Assembly (NCBI GenBank): GCA_017418975.1
Contig: JAFOMG010000002.1
Coordinates: 62,001 to 126,000 of the forward strand
Length of the DNA: 64,000 bases
Direction: 5' to 3'
Source: Sphingomonas sp.
Lineage (GTDB): Bacteria > Pseudomonadota > Alphaproteobacteria > Sphingomonadales > Sphingomonadaceae
Positions within the stretch are counted from its first letter, which is position 1, and every line of letters begins with the position of its first letter. Below, one piece after another: positions 40,779 to 49,998 of this stretch. Under the pieces are notes generated by a model. The model saw only the letters and a list, made by a program, of their open reading frames with translations, was not told the DNA's origin and did no database searches. The position numbers were made by a program, and so were the translations under genes.

Positions 40779-42539
40779 GTGAAGATCACGTCGCTGAACA
40801 AAGCCACGACGCAGGCCGCCGCCGTTTTGATCGGCATCGCCGCCCTTTCCGGAGGGACCGGCCTCTTCATCGTGGCGAAGGAAAATGCCGCCATCGCCGA
40901 ACAGGCGATCGCGGCGAACCTCCTCCAGAACCATATGGAAGCCGACATGATGCACGACGCGGTGCGCGCGGATGTGCTCGGCGCGCTGCTCGGCGGCGGC
41001 GACGCCGCCCGCCAGCAGACGCTGAGCGACCTCAAGGAGCATCTCGACACCCTGTCCCGGGCAATCGACAAGGACGCCGCCTTCACGGGTGCCGAGAGCA
41101 TCGTCGCCGCGACCAGCAAGCTCAAGGCGCCGATGGACGCCTATGCCGCCGCCGCGCAGAAGATCGTCGAGTCCGCCGGCAGCGATCCGGTCGCCGCGCG
41201 CGCGCAACTGCCGGCCTTCATGGAACAGTTCCGCGCGCTCGAGAAATCGATGGGAGCCGCTTCGGACGCGATCGACAGCCATGCGCACCAGGTCGCCGCC
41301 AGCTCGGCCACGCTCGGCACCGTGGCGATGATCATCCTGTCCATCACCCTGCTCGCCGGCATGGGCACGGCCTTCCTGCTCGCCCAGGTCGCGCGCCGCC
41401 TGCTCGTCCGTCCGCTGCTCGATCTTGCCGACACGATGCGCGCGCTGGACGGGGGCGACCTGTCGGTCCGCGTGCCGCACGCCGATCGCGAGGACGAACT
41501 GGGCGGGATGGCCCAGGCGATCGACGCCTTCCGCGACAAGCTCAAGGCCGCCGAGGCCGCCAAGGAGGCGCAGACGCGCCTGATCGTCGATACGGTCGGC
41601 ACCAGCCTCGACGCGCTGGCGCGTGGCGATCTCAGCGTCGAGATCGAGGCCGAACTCACCGGGCCCTTCGCCGCGCTCAAGCGCAGCTTCAACGATGCCG
41701 CGCAGGGCCTGCGGGCGCTGATCGGCAATGTCGTGACCGGCACCGAGAACATCCGCACCGGCGCGAGCGAGATCGCCTCGGCCTCGGAGGATCTTGCCCG
41801 CCGTACCGAGAGCAATGCCGCAAGCCTGGAAGAGACTTCCGCCGCCATCCACGCGATCGATCACCGCCTCAAGTCGATCGCGCTCTCGGCCAATGAGACG
41901 CTGTCGCGCGCCGATGGCGCCATCGCCGTGGTCGGCAACGGCCGTGCGATCGCCGACGAAGCGGTGCAGGCGATGACGCGCGTGTCGGAGTCCGCCAAGG
42001 GCATCGACGGCGTGATCGAGGGGCTGGACAAGATCGCCTTCCAGACGCGGGTGCTCGCGATGAACGCGGCGGTGGAAGCGGGCCGCGCCGGCGAGGCGGG
42101 GCGCGGCTTCGCGGTGGTCGCCGATCTGGTCTCGGCCCTGGCGATGCGGGCGGAGGAAGAGGCCGGCCGCGCCCGCGACCAACTGACCGCGACCCAGGCC
42201 GACATCGTCGCCGCGGTGGACGCGGTGCAGAAGGTCGACGGCGCCCTTTCCGACATCTCCGGCGATGTCGGCCAGGTCCACGCCCTGATCGGCACCATGG
42301 CGGAGGACAACAACGCCCAGTCGCATGCGATCAGCCAGGTGAGCGACGCGGTCGGCGACATGGATCGCGGCACCCAGCAGAACGCCGCGATGGTCGAGGA
42401 GACTTCCGCTGCCGCGCGCAACCTCACCCGGGAAGTCGACACACTGGCCGACAGCGCCGCGAGCTTCACCATCGTCGCGCCGCAAGGCCATCGCCCCGCC
42501 GGGCAGCGCCCGGGAGTGAACGGCTCCACGCTGCACTAG
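40779..42539 (+). CDS. Methyl-accepting chemotaxis protein
   Basis: The 586-residue receptor starts at a GTG (40779) preceded by GCGGGAG; the upstream in-frame ATG at 40731 has no support. TM1 is AAAVLIGIAALSGGTGLFIV; a ~150-residue periplasmic helical sensor follows. TM2 is LGTVAMIILSITLLAGMGTA, then a HAMP domain (RPLLDLADTMRALDGGDLSV) and a second HAMP-like segment (LARGDLSVEIEAELTGPFAA). The signalling tip is KIAFQTRVLAMNAAVEAGRA then GEAGRGFAVVADLV, and adaptation-region Glu/Gln pairs surround it. The ligand is unknown. No che genes are in the window. Confidence 0.95.
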   Translation: MKITSLNKATTQAAAVLIGIAALSGGTGLFIVAKENAAIAEQAIAANLLQNHMEADMMHDAVRADVLGALLGGGDAARQQTLSDLKEHLDTLSRAIDKDAAFTGAESIVAATSKLKAPMDAYAAAAQKIVESAGSDPVAARAQLPAFMEQFRALEKSMGAASDAIDSHAHQVAASSATLGTVAMIILSITLLAGMGTAFLLAQVARRLLVRPLLDLADTMRALDGGDLSVRVPHADREDELGGMAQAIDAFRDKLKAAEAAKEAQTRLIVDTVGTSLDALARGDLSVEIEAELTGPFAALKRSFNDAAQGLRALIGNVVTGTENIRTGASEIASASEDLARRTESNAASLEETSAAIHAIDHRLKSIALSANETLSRADGAIAVVGNGRAIADEAVQAMTRVSESAKGIDGVIEGLDKIAFQTRVLAMNAAVEAGRAGEAGRGFAVVADLVSALAMRAEEEAGRARDQLTATQADIVAAVDAVQKVDGALSDISGDVGQVHALIGTMAEDNNAQSHAISQVSDAVGDMDRGTQQNAAMVEETSAAARNLTREVDTLADSAASFTIVAPQGHRPAGQRPGVNGSTLH

Positions 42540-42588
42540 GGTGGGAACGCATGTAACTCTTTGAGTTTATACAGGTAACATTCTCATT

Positions 42589-42618
42589 CCGTCATCCCCG
42601 CCTCCGCGGGGATGACGG
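42589..42618. repeat. REP-like palindrome (GTCATCCCCGC type)
   Basis: CCGTCATCCCCGC (42589-42601), CTCC, GCGGGGATGACGG (42606-42618) is a 13-bp perfect stem. Palindromes with GTCATCCCCGC arms are widely scattered in proteobacterial genomes. It sits between the convergent chemotaxis and TonB-receptor genes and could end both transcripts, although no T-run follows. Confidence 0.75.
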
Positions 42619-42703
42619 TGGGGCATATGAGTCCCCAACCCGGCCGAAAGCGCCGGCGCGGTCCATGCCGCGCCGGCCCTCCTCGTTCCTCGTGCCGCCG
42701 CGA

Positions 42704-45478
42704 TCAGAACCTGATCTTCGCGCCGAACTTGCCGGTGAAGCTATAGTCCTCATATTGCAGCAGCCGCGAGCGGCCCGCGAAGTTGCGATAGGCGTAATAG
42801 GGCTCGTTGGTGAGGTTGATCAGGTCGCCGAAGACCTGGATGTTCTTGGTGATCCAGTATTTGGCGCTGATATCGAGCTGGAAGTGATCGGTGACATAAC
42901 GATCCTCGGTCGCATCGTCGCCCAGCTCGTCGAGATATTTGTCGCGATAGGTGCCGGCGACACGGAAGGAGATCGGCCCCTTCTCATAGCCCAGCACGAC
43001 GTTGAACGTGTTCCGCGCCGACGAAGGCAGCGGAATCACCCGGGGATCGCCGATGTCGCCATCCTTGAGCACCGTGCCCTTGGCGTCGGTGAAGGTATAG
43101 TTGATCTGGGTCAGCAGCCCGCTCAGCGCCCCCGGCAGGAAGCTGTAGACCTGGCTGTAGCTGAACTCGACGCCGTTGATGCGCGCGCTCGGCCCGTTGT
43201 AGGGGACCAGCGCCTGATCGAGGGTGCGTCCGTTATAGGCATAGTCCTCATATACGCGGTCGACGATGTAGTTCTTGATGTCCTTGTGGAAATAGCCGAG
43301 CGACAGGCCGCCGCCCTTGCCGAAATAATATTCCGCCGAGGCATCGAAGTTCCACGCCTTGTAGGGCTGGAGGTTCGGGTTGCCGAACTCGCCCTCATCG
43401 TCCTCGATCACCACGCGCGGGGCCAGCTTCGAGAATTTCGGGCGCACCAGGCTGCGATAGCCGGCCGCGCGCAGGACCAGGCCGTCGGTCGGCTCGAAGC
43501 GCGTGGTCAGGCTGGGCAGCCAGTCGGTATAGCTGCGGGTGACGCGGATCGGCGTCACCGTCGCGGCGTCCAGGTCCAGCACCTGGCCATGGATGTCGTT
43601 ATGGGTGCGCTCCATGCGCACGCCGCCGATCACGCGGACCTTGGCGCTGTCCCAGCGGGCGAGCAGATAGCCGGCCGAGACGTCTTCCTTCACCTTGTAG
43701 TCGGAGTCGTTCGAGCTTTCGAAGGTGTCGCCTTCGTCCAGCGCGAACAGGCTGCGATTGGCGTCGAAATAGTTGCGGAACGCAGTCTTCGACAGCGCTG
43801 GCTCGATGTTCGCCAGGTCATAGTCCTGCGGGCCGAGCAGGTCCCGCATGGTCAGGTCGCCCGGGCCGTCATATTCATAAACGTCGATGTTCGCGTTGTA
43901 GCGCTTGGTGCGCCAGCGGAACTTGGCGCCGCCCTGCACCGTGAACTCGCCCGCGCCGGTCGCGAAGGTCTTGGCGAGGTCCGCCTTGGCCGCCCATTCG
44001 GTATCGACCGAATCGCTCAGCGTCGTGCGCTCGAGCTTGTCGAACGCATATCCCGTCGGATCGACGAACGCCGCCTGGCCCGCCACGATATTGTAGCGGG
44101 TCTTCATGGGGTCGGCATAGTCGAAGGCGACGACGAAATTGTCGCCATCGTCGAACTTGCGCTCGAACGCAGCCGGATCGATCGAGCCGTTCTCGCGCTC
44201 GCTCGACCGGGCCCAGCTGCCCGAATAGTTGAGCCGCCAGCCATTGGCCTTGGTCTCGCCGCCCAGCGTGACCGACTTGATCTCCTGGCGCTCGAAGCGA
44301 TCCTTGAGGTCGCGCGTGACCGTGATCTCGCCGTCCCGGGAATCGAAGGTGGCGCCGGTGGCGGTGCCGCCGGAGGGCGATTCGTCCATCTCGAAGGTCA
44401 GCCGGCGGCGATATTCCTGATCGTCGAAGCGCGAATACAGGCCGCGCGCATAGAGCGTGGTGGTCTCGCTGGGCTTGAAATCGAGCGACAGCGACGAGCT
44501 GAAGCGCTTACGCTCCACGTCATAGTCGCGATATTCCACGGTGTCGGCATAAGCGTTGCCGCCATCCTCGTCCCAGCCGTCCATCTCCTCATTGTTGGTC
44601 GCGAACTTGCGCTGATAATAGGAGACGCCGCCGGCGATGCCGAAATTGTCGGTGATGCGGGTCGAGAAATCGAAGCTCGCCTTGGGCGTCACCGTCTCGC
44701 GCAGATTGTTGTAGCTGCCCTCGATCGAGGCGGTCAGCAGGTCCTTCTTGCGGGCGAAGGCGCTCACCGTGTTGATCTCGATCGACGCGCCGATCGTATC
44801 GGCGTCCATGTCCGGCGTGAGGGACTTCTTGACCTCGATCGATTCAATCGTGTCGCTCGAGATCACATCGAGCGCGACCGAGCGGACATCGGATTCCGGC
44901 GCGGGCAGGCGCGTGCCGTTGACCGAGGTGCCGTTGAGCTCCGGATCGAGGCCGCGGACCGAGACGAAGCGGCCCTCACCCTGGTCGTTCAGGATGTTGA
45001 TGCCGGGCAGGCGGCGGAGCGATTCCGCCACGTTCTGGTCGGGGAACTGGCCGACCGCGTCGCGAGTCAGCACGCTCTCCACGCCGTCGGCAGCGCGCTG
45101 GCGCGAGAGCGAACCGAGCAGGTTGGCGCGCTGGCCGACCACCAGGATCTGGCTGCCCGCCGTGCCGAGCACCAGGTCCTGCCGGAGCACACCGCTCTCG
45201 GGCACCACGATCCTCACCTCGCTCGCGGGCACGCCGGCAAATTCGGCGCGCAGCGTATAGGTGCCGGCCGGCACGTCGCCGAAGCGGAAGCTGCCGGAAG
45301 CGTCGGCTTCGGTGGTACGGCGCAGCTCGACGATGGTGACGCGCGCGCCCTGCAGGTTGCGGGTGCCGCTCGCCTCGGAAACATTGCCGGTCACGTCATG
45401 GGCATGCGCGGCGAGCGGTGCGGCGAAGAGCACGGCGCCAAACAGCAGGCGCGTGCGGAGAGACGGTTGACGAAACAT
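42704..45478 (-). CDS. Large TonB-dependent receptor with N-terminal carboxypeptidase-regulatory-like domain
   Basis: The protein has 924 residues with a signal peptide (MFRQPSLRTRLLFGAVLFAA...AHA). Residues ~25-100 form a beta-sandwich (VTGNVSEASGTRNLQGARVT, GTYTLRAEFAGVPASEVRIV). The plug starts near ESVLTRDAVGQFPDQNVAES, then LRRLPGINILNDQGEGRFVS and VRGLDPELNGTSVNGTRLPA, the signature of the 'TonB-dependent receptor, Caulobacter type' subfamily. The barrel ends FTGKFGAKIRF. These receptors usually import oligosaccharides or other large organic compounds in alphaproteobacteria. GAAGGGGG precedes the ATG at 45478. No LacI or glycosidase partner is adjacent. Confidence 0.94.
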   Translation of the reverse strand: MFRQPSLRTRLLFGAVLFAAPLAAHAHDVTGNVSEASGTRNLQGARVTIVELRRTTEADASGSFRFGDVPAGTYTLRAEFAGVPASEVRIVVPESGVLRQDLVLGTAGSQILVVGQRANLLGSLSRQRAADGVESVLTRDAVGQFPDQNVAESLRRLPGINILNDQGEGRFVSVRGLDPELNGTSVNGTRLPAPESDVRSVALDVISSDTIESIEVKKSLTPDMDADTIGASIEINTVSAFARKKDLLTASIEGSYNNLRETVTPKASFDFSTRITDNFGIAGGVSYYQRKFATNNEEMDGWDEDGGNAYADTVEYRDYDVERKRFSSSLSLDFKPSETTTLYARGLYSRFDDQEYRRRLTFEMDESPSGGTATGATFDSRDGEITVTRDLKDRFERQEIKSVTLGGETKANGWRLNYSGSWARSSERENGSIDPAAFERKFDDGDNFVVAFDYADPMKTRYNIVAGQAAFVDPTGYAFDKLERTTLSDSVDTEWAAKADLAKTFATGAGEFTVQGGAKFRWRTKRYNANIDVYEYDGPGDLTMRDLLGPQDYDLANIEPALSKTAFRNYFDANRSLFALDEGDTFESSNDSDYKVKEDVSAGYLLARWDSAKVRVIGGVRMERTHNDIHGQVLDLDAATVTPIRVTRSYTDWLPSLTTRFEPTDGLVLRAAGYRSLVRPKFSKLAPRVVIEDDEGEFGNPNLQPYKAWNFDASAEYYFGKGGGLSLGYFHKDIKNYIVDRVYEDYAYNGRTLDQALVPYNGPSARINGVEFSYSQVYSFLPGALSGLLTQINYTFTDAKGTVLKDGDIGDPRVIPLPSSARNTFNVVLGYEKGPISFRVAGTYRDKYLDELGDDATEDRYVTDHFQLDISAKYWITKNIQVFGDLINLTNEPYYAYRNFAGRSRLLQYEDYSFTGKFGAKIRF

Positions 45479-45711
45479 GAAATCGGACCCCCTTCGATGT
45501 GCACGGGCCCGGTTGCGTCAGATCATGAATGGTACATTTCTTATTGGAGACAGTTCAGTGACACCACCCTAAGCCATTGCCTTGGCAAGAATCTTTGTCG
45601 CGAACCGCCATCGTGCATTTTGCTGCGGCCCAGTATCGGGCATCGCCGGAAACATTTCGCCCCCGTCCACGCCCGTTGCGCCGCGTTTCGCGGGGGCGTA
45701 TCTGCGCGGCC

Positions 45712-46218
45712 ATGGCAACCGAACTCTACGACCTGACCGTCCCGGTCTTCCTGCGCGGCTTCAAGGCAATGGCCGCCTTTCTCGAAAAGGCGCGCGCATG
45801 GGCCGACGAGCAGGGCATCCCGCACGAGGAATTGCTCGCCGCGCGGCTGGCCGAGGACATGGCGCCGCTCACTGCGCAGATCCAGCGTGTCAGCGATTCG
45901 GCCAAGCTCGCCATGGCCCGGATCGGCGGGATCGATGCACCGGCAATGCCCGATACCGAGACGAGCTTCGACGAGCTTCAGGCGCGCATCGCCGCCACCG
46001 TGGCGTTCCTCAAGGCCATCCCGCGCGACGCGATCGACGGGCGCGAGGACGCCGATGTCGAAGTGAAGACGCCCAGCCGCAGCTTCCACTTCAAGGGGCT
46101 GCCCTATGTGACCGGCTTCGTGCTTCCCAATTTCTATTTCCACATGACCACCGCCTACGCGATCCTGCGCCACAAGGGCGCGCCGATGGGCAAGATGGAT
46201 TATCTGGGCGGCATCTGA
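45712..46218 (+). CDS. DUF1993 family protein
   Basis: This 168-residue soluble helical protein from the ATG at 45712 (MATELYDLTVPVFLRGFKAM) carries the DUF1993 features LAARLAEDMAPLTAQIQRVS, KLAMARIGGIDAP, TFHFKG-like RSFHFKGLPYVTGFVLPNFY and the closing HMTTAYAILRHKGAPMGKMD with YLGG. The family is related to DinB-like four-helix bundles; the conserved His residues may bind a metal, but no activity is established. The stop shares one base with the ATG of the next gene (TGATG), so the two are coupled. Confidence 0.92.
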   Translation: MATELYDLTVPVFLRGFKAMAAFLEKARAWADEQGIPHEELLAARLAEDMAPLTAQIQRVSDSAKLAMARIGGIDAPAMPDTETSFDELQARIAATVAFLKAIPRDAIDGREDADVEVKTPSRSFHFKGLPYVTGFVLPNFYFHMTTAYAILRHKGAPMGKMDYLGGI

Positions 46219-47087
46219 TGGTCCGCATCGCGGTGATCGGCGCGGGTGCCATCGGCGGTACCCTGGCCGCCTGGCTGGCCCAGAATCACGACGTCACGAT
46301 CTGCGCGCGTTCCCCGCTCGCCGATCTCGAGGTCGAGACGCCCGAGGGCCCGATCCGCGCCGCGCCGCGCATCCTCACCGATCCGGCCGGCGCGGATGCG
46401 GTGGACTGGATACTCTGCACCACCAAGACCTATGACTGCGCCGCGGCGGCGGCGTGGTTGCCCGGCCTGATGGGCCCGGCCACCCGGCTCGCGGTGATCC
46501 AGAACGGCGTCGAGCAGCGCGATCGCTTTCCCCAGGTGCCGGCCCAGCGCACCGTGCCGGTGATCATCGACCTGCCGGCCGAGCGGCACGCCCCCGGCCG
46601 CATCGTCCAGCGCCGCAATGGCACGATCCACGTGCCCGAGGGCGAGGCCGGCGAGGCCCTGGTCGCACTGTTCGCCGACACGCCGATCGACGCGCGGACC
46701 ACGCCCGATTTCGTCACGGCGGCCTGGCGCAAGCTCGCGATCAACTGCTCGGGGATCGTCAGCGCGCTCACCCACCGCGCCGCCGAGGTGGCAAACGATC
46801 AGGGCGTCGCGGAAGTGATGCGCGTCCTCGTGCGCGAATGCATCGCGGTGGGTCGGGCAGAGGGCGCCGACCTGCCCGACAAGCTCGCCGACCAGGTCGT
46901 CAGATGGACGACGCTCGCGCATCCGCAATCGGTCAACTCGCTCCAGGCCGATTTCGAGGCGGGCCGCCAGACCGAAGTCGATGCGCGCAACATGGTGATC
47001 GTCCGCCAGGGCGCGCGGCACGGCATCGATGCGCCGATGAACCTTGCGCTCGCATCTCTCCTAATGGCGGCATCCACTCGGAATTAA
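46218..47087 (+). CDS. 2-dehydropantoate 2-reductase-like oxidoreductase (PanE/ApbA family)
   Basis: The protein has 289 residues. The N-terminal Rossmann fold starts MVRIAVIGAGAIGGTLAAWL (GxGxxG) and continues with CARSPLADLEVETPEGPIRA and TKTYDCAAAAAWLPGL, where the Lys matches the NADPH/substrate Lys of the family. The C-terminal helical domain contains FVTAAWRKLAINCSGIVSAL, with the catalytic-type Lys, and QADFEAGRQTEVDARNMVIV. It would reduce ketopantoate or a related 2-oxo acid with NADPH. Several paralogues exist per genome, so this may not be the pantothenate-pathway enzyme. It is translationally coupled to the DUF1993 gene. Confidence 0.88.
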   Translation: MVRIAVIGAGAIGGTLAAWLAQNHDVTICARSPLADLEVETPEGPIRAAPRILTDPAGADAVDWILCTTKTYDCAAAAAWLPGLMGPATRLAVIQNGVEQRDRFPQVPAQRTVPVIIDLPAERHAPGRIVQRRNGTIHVPEGEAGEALVALFADTPIDARTTPDFVTAAWRKLAINCSGIVSALTHRAAEVANDQGVAEVMRVLVRECIAVGRAEGADLPDKLADQVVRWTTLAHPQSVNSLQADFEAGRQTEVDARNMVIVRQGARHGIDAPMNLALASLLMAASTRN

Positions 47088-47112
47088 CCGTTACGGTGCA
47101 GGAATCCCGGCC

Positions 47113-47892
47113 ATGGAAGCTGGTATTCGTGCGTTGCTGCTCAGTCGCGGCACCTGGTTCGTCATTCTCCTGGCCATGGCCGGGCTCTACGGCATATTCG
47201 CGTTCGACATCTTTCGCGACGAAGGCGCCAATGTCGCGGATCGCAAGTTCCGGATCGAAGTGGACGAGTTCCTGCTCTTCACCTCGGCCCTGATCCTCCT
47301 GCTCTTCGGCTTCGGGCTGAACCAGCACCGCGCGCGCGAGCGCGAGCGCGTGCGGCGCATCCAGGCCGAGCACAGCGTGCGCGACCTCGGCTATCACGAC
47401 GCGCTCACCGGCATGCCCAATCGCCGCGCCTTTGACGAAGCGCTGGCGCGGCTGGTCGACGGGGCGGCGCCGGAGCGGCTCACCGCGGTGTTCATGCTCG
47501 ACCTCAACGGCTTCAAGGCAATCAACGACACGCACGGCCATGCCGCCGGCGACGCGATCCTGCGCGCGGCGGCGGGCCGCATCGCCGATGCCGTGCGCGA
47601 TGGCGATTGCGCGGCGCGGCTGGGCGGGGACGAATTCGCGGTGATCGCGCCCGCGGTCGTCAGCGCGGAAGTGGCCCTCTCGATCGCCGGCCGGATCGCT
47701 GCCAGCATCACGCGCCCGATCGTGCTCGACGGGCGCACGCACCAGGTGGGCACTGGCATCGGCATCGCCCTGGTCCGCAACGGCGAGCTCCATTCCGCCG
47801 AACTGGTTCGCCGCGCCGATATCGCACTCTATGCGGCGAAGCGCGGCAATGGCGACCCGTGGCGCCTCTACGCGCCCGAGCTGGAAGCCTAG
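47113..47892 (+). CDS. Membrane-bound diguanylate cyclase (GGDEF)
   Basis: The protein has 259 residues. TM1 is TWFVILLAMAGLYGIFAFDI; a ~30-residue periplasmic loop follows; TM2 is EFLLFTSALILLLFGFGLNQ. A coiled linker (HRARERERVRRIQAEHSVRD) leads to the GGDEF domain: DLGYHDALTGMPNRRAFDEA, LDLNGFKAINDTHGHAAGDA and ARLGGDEFAVIAP. The active-site GGDEF is intact, and RDGD five residues before it forms an RxxD inhibitory site, so product inhibition is expected. It makes c-di-GMP. Its stop codon overlaps the stop of the convergent modC gene. Confidence 0.95.
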   Translation: MEAGIRALLLSRGTWFVILLAMAGLYGIFAFDIFRDEGANVADRKFRIEVDEFLLFTSALILLLFGFGLNQHRARERERVRRIQAEHSVRDLGYHDALTGMPNRRAFDEALARLVDGAAPERLTAVFMLDLNGFKAINDTHGHAAGDAILRAAAGRIADAVRDGDCAARLGGDEFAVIAPAVVSAEVALSIAGRIAASITRPIVLDGRTHQVGTGIGIALVRNGELHSAELVRRADIALYAAKRGNGDPWRLYAPELEA

Positions 47893-48500
47893 ATCTCGAC
47901 CACGCGCGTTCCCAGCCGCGCCGCTTCGTCGCGGTCATGAGTCACCATCAGGATCGGCATTCGCACCGCGTCGCGCAGCCGCTCGATCAGGACCATGATC
48001 TCCTCGCGCCGCGCCCGGTCGAGCGAGGACAGCGGTTCGTCGAGCAGCAGGAAGCGCGGATCGGACAGCAGCGCCCGCCCGATCGCCACCCGCCGCGCCT
48101 CGCCCCCCGAAAGCGTGCGCGGCCAGCGATCGAGCAGGTGCGCGATGCCGAGCAGCGCGATCGTCTCGTCCACGTCCAGCCCGCCATCATCGCCGCGGCG
48201 CCCATAGAGCAGGTTGGCGCGCACGCGCAGATGCGGGAACAGCCGTGGTTCCTGGAACACATAGCCCGCGCGGCGCTCGGCCACCGGCACGTCGATCCCG
48301 GCTACGGCATCGAACAGCGTCTCACCGCCCACGCGCACATGGCCGGCATCGGGCGCGATCAGCCCGGCGACCATGTTCAGCACGCTCGTCTTGCCCGCGC
48401 CCGAGGCGCCGAACAGCACGGTGAGCCCTGTGTCCGCCACGATCCGGCAGGCGATCACGGCGTCGCCCAGGCGTCTGGTCAGGTCGAGGTCAAAGGACAT
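47889..48500 (-). CDS. modC: Molybdate ABC transporter ATP-binding protein, short form
   Basis: This 203-residue ATPase has Walker A GASGAGKTSVLNMVAGLI, Q-loop VFQEPRLFPHLRVRANLLYG, signature TLSGGEARRVAIGRALLSDP, Walker B FLLLDEPLSSLD and the switch His in LMVTHDRDEA. Typical ModC has ~350 residues with a C-terminal TOBE/MOP domain that binds molybdate; here the protein stops after RLGTRVVEI, so that domain is absent. The ATG at 48500 lies 11 bases inside the end of modB. The modABC order and the ModB sequence support the molybdate call, though tungstate cannot be excluded. Confidence 0.88.
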   Translation of the reverse strand: MSFDLDLTRRLGDAVIACRIVADTGLTVLFGASGAGKTSVLNMVAGLIAPDAGHVRVGGETLFDAVAGIDVPVAERRAGYVFQEPRLFPHLRVRANLLYGRRGDDGGLDVDETIALLGIAHLLDRWPRTLSGGEARRVAIGRALLSDPRFLLLDEPLSSLDRARREEIMVLIERLRDAVRMPILMVTHDRDEAARLGTRVVEI

Positions 48501-49179
48501 GCAGCCCCCTGCCCGCGCGCCGGGCGATGATCTCGGAGGCGAGCAGCGCTCCCAGCGAGAGCAGCACCGAGATACCGGCAAGGCGCAGCACCTGGCCCTC
48601 GCCGCCCGGCAACTGGAGCGCGGCATAGATGGCGAGCGGCAGGGTCTGCGTCTCGCCCGGCACGCTGGAGACGAAGGTGATCGTCGCGCCGAACTCGCCC
48701 AGCGCCCGCGCGAAGCCGAGCACCGCGCCGGCGAGCACGCCGGGCAGGCTGAGCGGCAGCGTCACGCTCGTGAACACCCGCCAGCGCCCGGCGCCGAGCG
48801 TCGCCGCCGCCTGCTCGAGCCGCCGGTCGACCGCTTCGATCGACAGCCGCATCGCGCGCACCATCAGCGGCAATGCCATCACCGCCGAGGCGATCGCCGC
48901 CCCGGTCCAGCGAAACAGCACCGAGACGCCGAACCAGCTCTCCAGCCAGACACCGATCGGCCCTGCCGGCGCGAAGGCGAGCAGCAACAGCCAGCCGGTC
49001 ACCACCGGCGGCACCACCAGCGGCAGGTGCACCAGCCCGTCGAGCAGCAGCTTCCCCGGAAAACGCCCGCGCGCGAGCAGCCAGGCCAGCGCGAACGCCA
49101 TCGGCAGGGACATCAGCACCGCCACCCCGCCAACGCGTAGCGACAGCAGCACGATGCTCCATTCCGCGGGCGTAAGCAT
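48490..49179 (-). CDS. modB: Molybdate ABC transporter permease
   Basis: This 229-residue inner-membrane permease has about five to six transmembrane helices. It begins MLTPAEWSIVLLSLRVGGVA; early loop motifs ARGRFPGKLLLDGLVHLPLV and PPVVTGWLLLLAFAP are typical of ModB. The EAA motif is EQAAATLGAGRWRVFTSVTL then PLSLPGVLAGAVLGFARALG, which contacts ModC. EFGATITFVSSVPGETQTLP is a ModB signature. The ATG at 49179 shares one base with the modA stop, and the 3' end overlaps modC. Confidence 0.94.
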   Translation of the reverse strand: MLTPAEWSIVLLSLRVGGVAVLMSLPMAFALAWLLARGRFPGKLLLDGLVHLPLVVPPVVTGWLLLLAFAPAGPIGVWLESWFGVSVLFRWTGAAIASAVMALPLMVRAMRLSIEAVDRRLEQAAATLGAGRWRVFTSVTLPLSLPGVLAGAVLGFARALGEFGATITFVSSVPGETQTLPLAIYAALQLPGGEGQVLRLAGISVLLSLGALLASEIIARRAGRGLHVL

Positions 49180-49958
49180 CACAGCGGCAGGAAGCCGAAA
49201 CGCCGGAAGATCGCCCGCCCCTCGCCGCCCAGCAGGAAGCGGCGGAACGGCTCCGCATCGGGGCTGGCCGATGCCTTCAGCCGGGCCAATGGATAGCGGA
49301 TCGGCGGATGGCTGCCATCGGGCAGCACGCGCACCACCTCGACGCGCGCCGAAGCCCGCGCGTCGGTCGCATAGACGATCCCGAACGGCGCCGCCCCGCG
49401 CTCGACGAACGCCAGCGCCGCGCGCACGCTCTCGCCCCGTACCACCCGGGCCTTCACCGCATCCCAGGCGCCCAGCGCCTCGAGCGACGCCCTGGCATAG
49501 CGCCCGGCCGGCACCGCGTCCGGATCGGCGAGCGCCAGCGGCGCGCCGCCCAGCAGCCGCGCCAGCGGCACCCGCGGCCCGGCATCGCCTCGCGCGCCCC
49601 TGGGCCGCACGACCACCAGCCGGTTCCCCAGGAACGCTGCGCGCGTGCCCGGCACGATCAGCCCGCGCTTCTCGACATCGTCCATCCACGGCTCGTCGGC
49701 CGAGACGAACAGGTCCGCCGCGGCTCCCGCCGCGATCTGCCGCGCCAGTGCCGAAGAAGCGGCAAAGGAACAGACCGGCCGGGGCCTCCCCTTGCGCGCC
49801 CAGGCATCCGCCGCCGCCGTCATCGATTCCTGCAGACTGGCTGCCGCCAGCACCAGCGGCGCCCGCACGCCGGCGGAGGCCGCCGCGCCCGGCGCCATCG
49901 CCGCCACGCCCATCCCGGCGAGCAGCGTCCGCCGGTCGATCCCTCCTTCGATCGTCAT
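49179..49958 (-). CDS. modA: Molybdate ABC transporter substrate-binding protein
   Basis: The protein has 259 residues. The N-terminus carries a twin-arginine-like signal (IDRRTLLAGMGVAAMAPGAA) and AGGGGGC precedes the ATG at 49958. The mature protein starts PLVLAAASLQESMTAAADAW, where Ala-Ser-Leu supplies the oxyanion-binding Ser. It continues with SFAASSALARQIAAGAAADL, FVSADEPWMDDVEKRGLIVP and LADPDAVPAGRYARASLEAL, all ModA motifs. GIVYATDARAS near the end completes the binding site. It delivers molybdate to ModB/ModC for molybdenum-cofactor enzymes. Confidence 0.93.
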   Translation of the reverse strand: MTIEGGIDRRTLLAGMGVAAMAPGAAASAGVRAPLVLAAASLQESMTAAADAWARKGRPRPVCSFAASSALARQIAAGAAADLFVSADEPWMDDVEKRGLIVPGTRAAFLGNRLVVVRPRGARGDAGPRVPLARLLGGAPLALADPDAVPAGRYARASLEALGAWDAVKARVVRGESVRAALAFVERGAAPFGIVYATDARASARVEVVRVLPDGSHPPIRYPLARLKASASPDAEPFRRFLLGGEGRAIFRRFGFLPL

Positions 49959-49998
49959 GCCCCCTGCCTGACACCCGCCACGCAACGAGGCAAGGCCT

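Noticed and set aside
45582..47087. A 501-codon frame that would extend the PanE-like gene upstream
   Set aside because: The upstream part is an out-of-frame reading of the DUF1993 gene. The PanE-like Rossmann motif starts right at the ATG at 46218.
48490..49974. A single 494-codon frame that ends in ModB
   Set aside because: Only the last 229 codons are ModB. The first part is a Gly/Arg-rich out-of-frame reading of modA, which has its own correct frame, so this is not a fusion.
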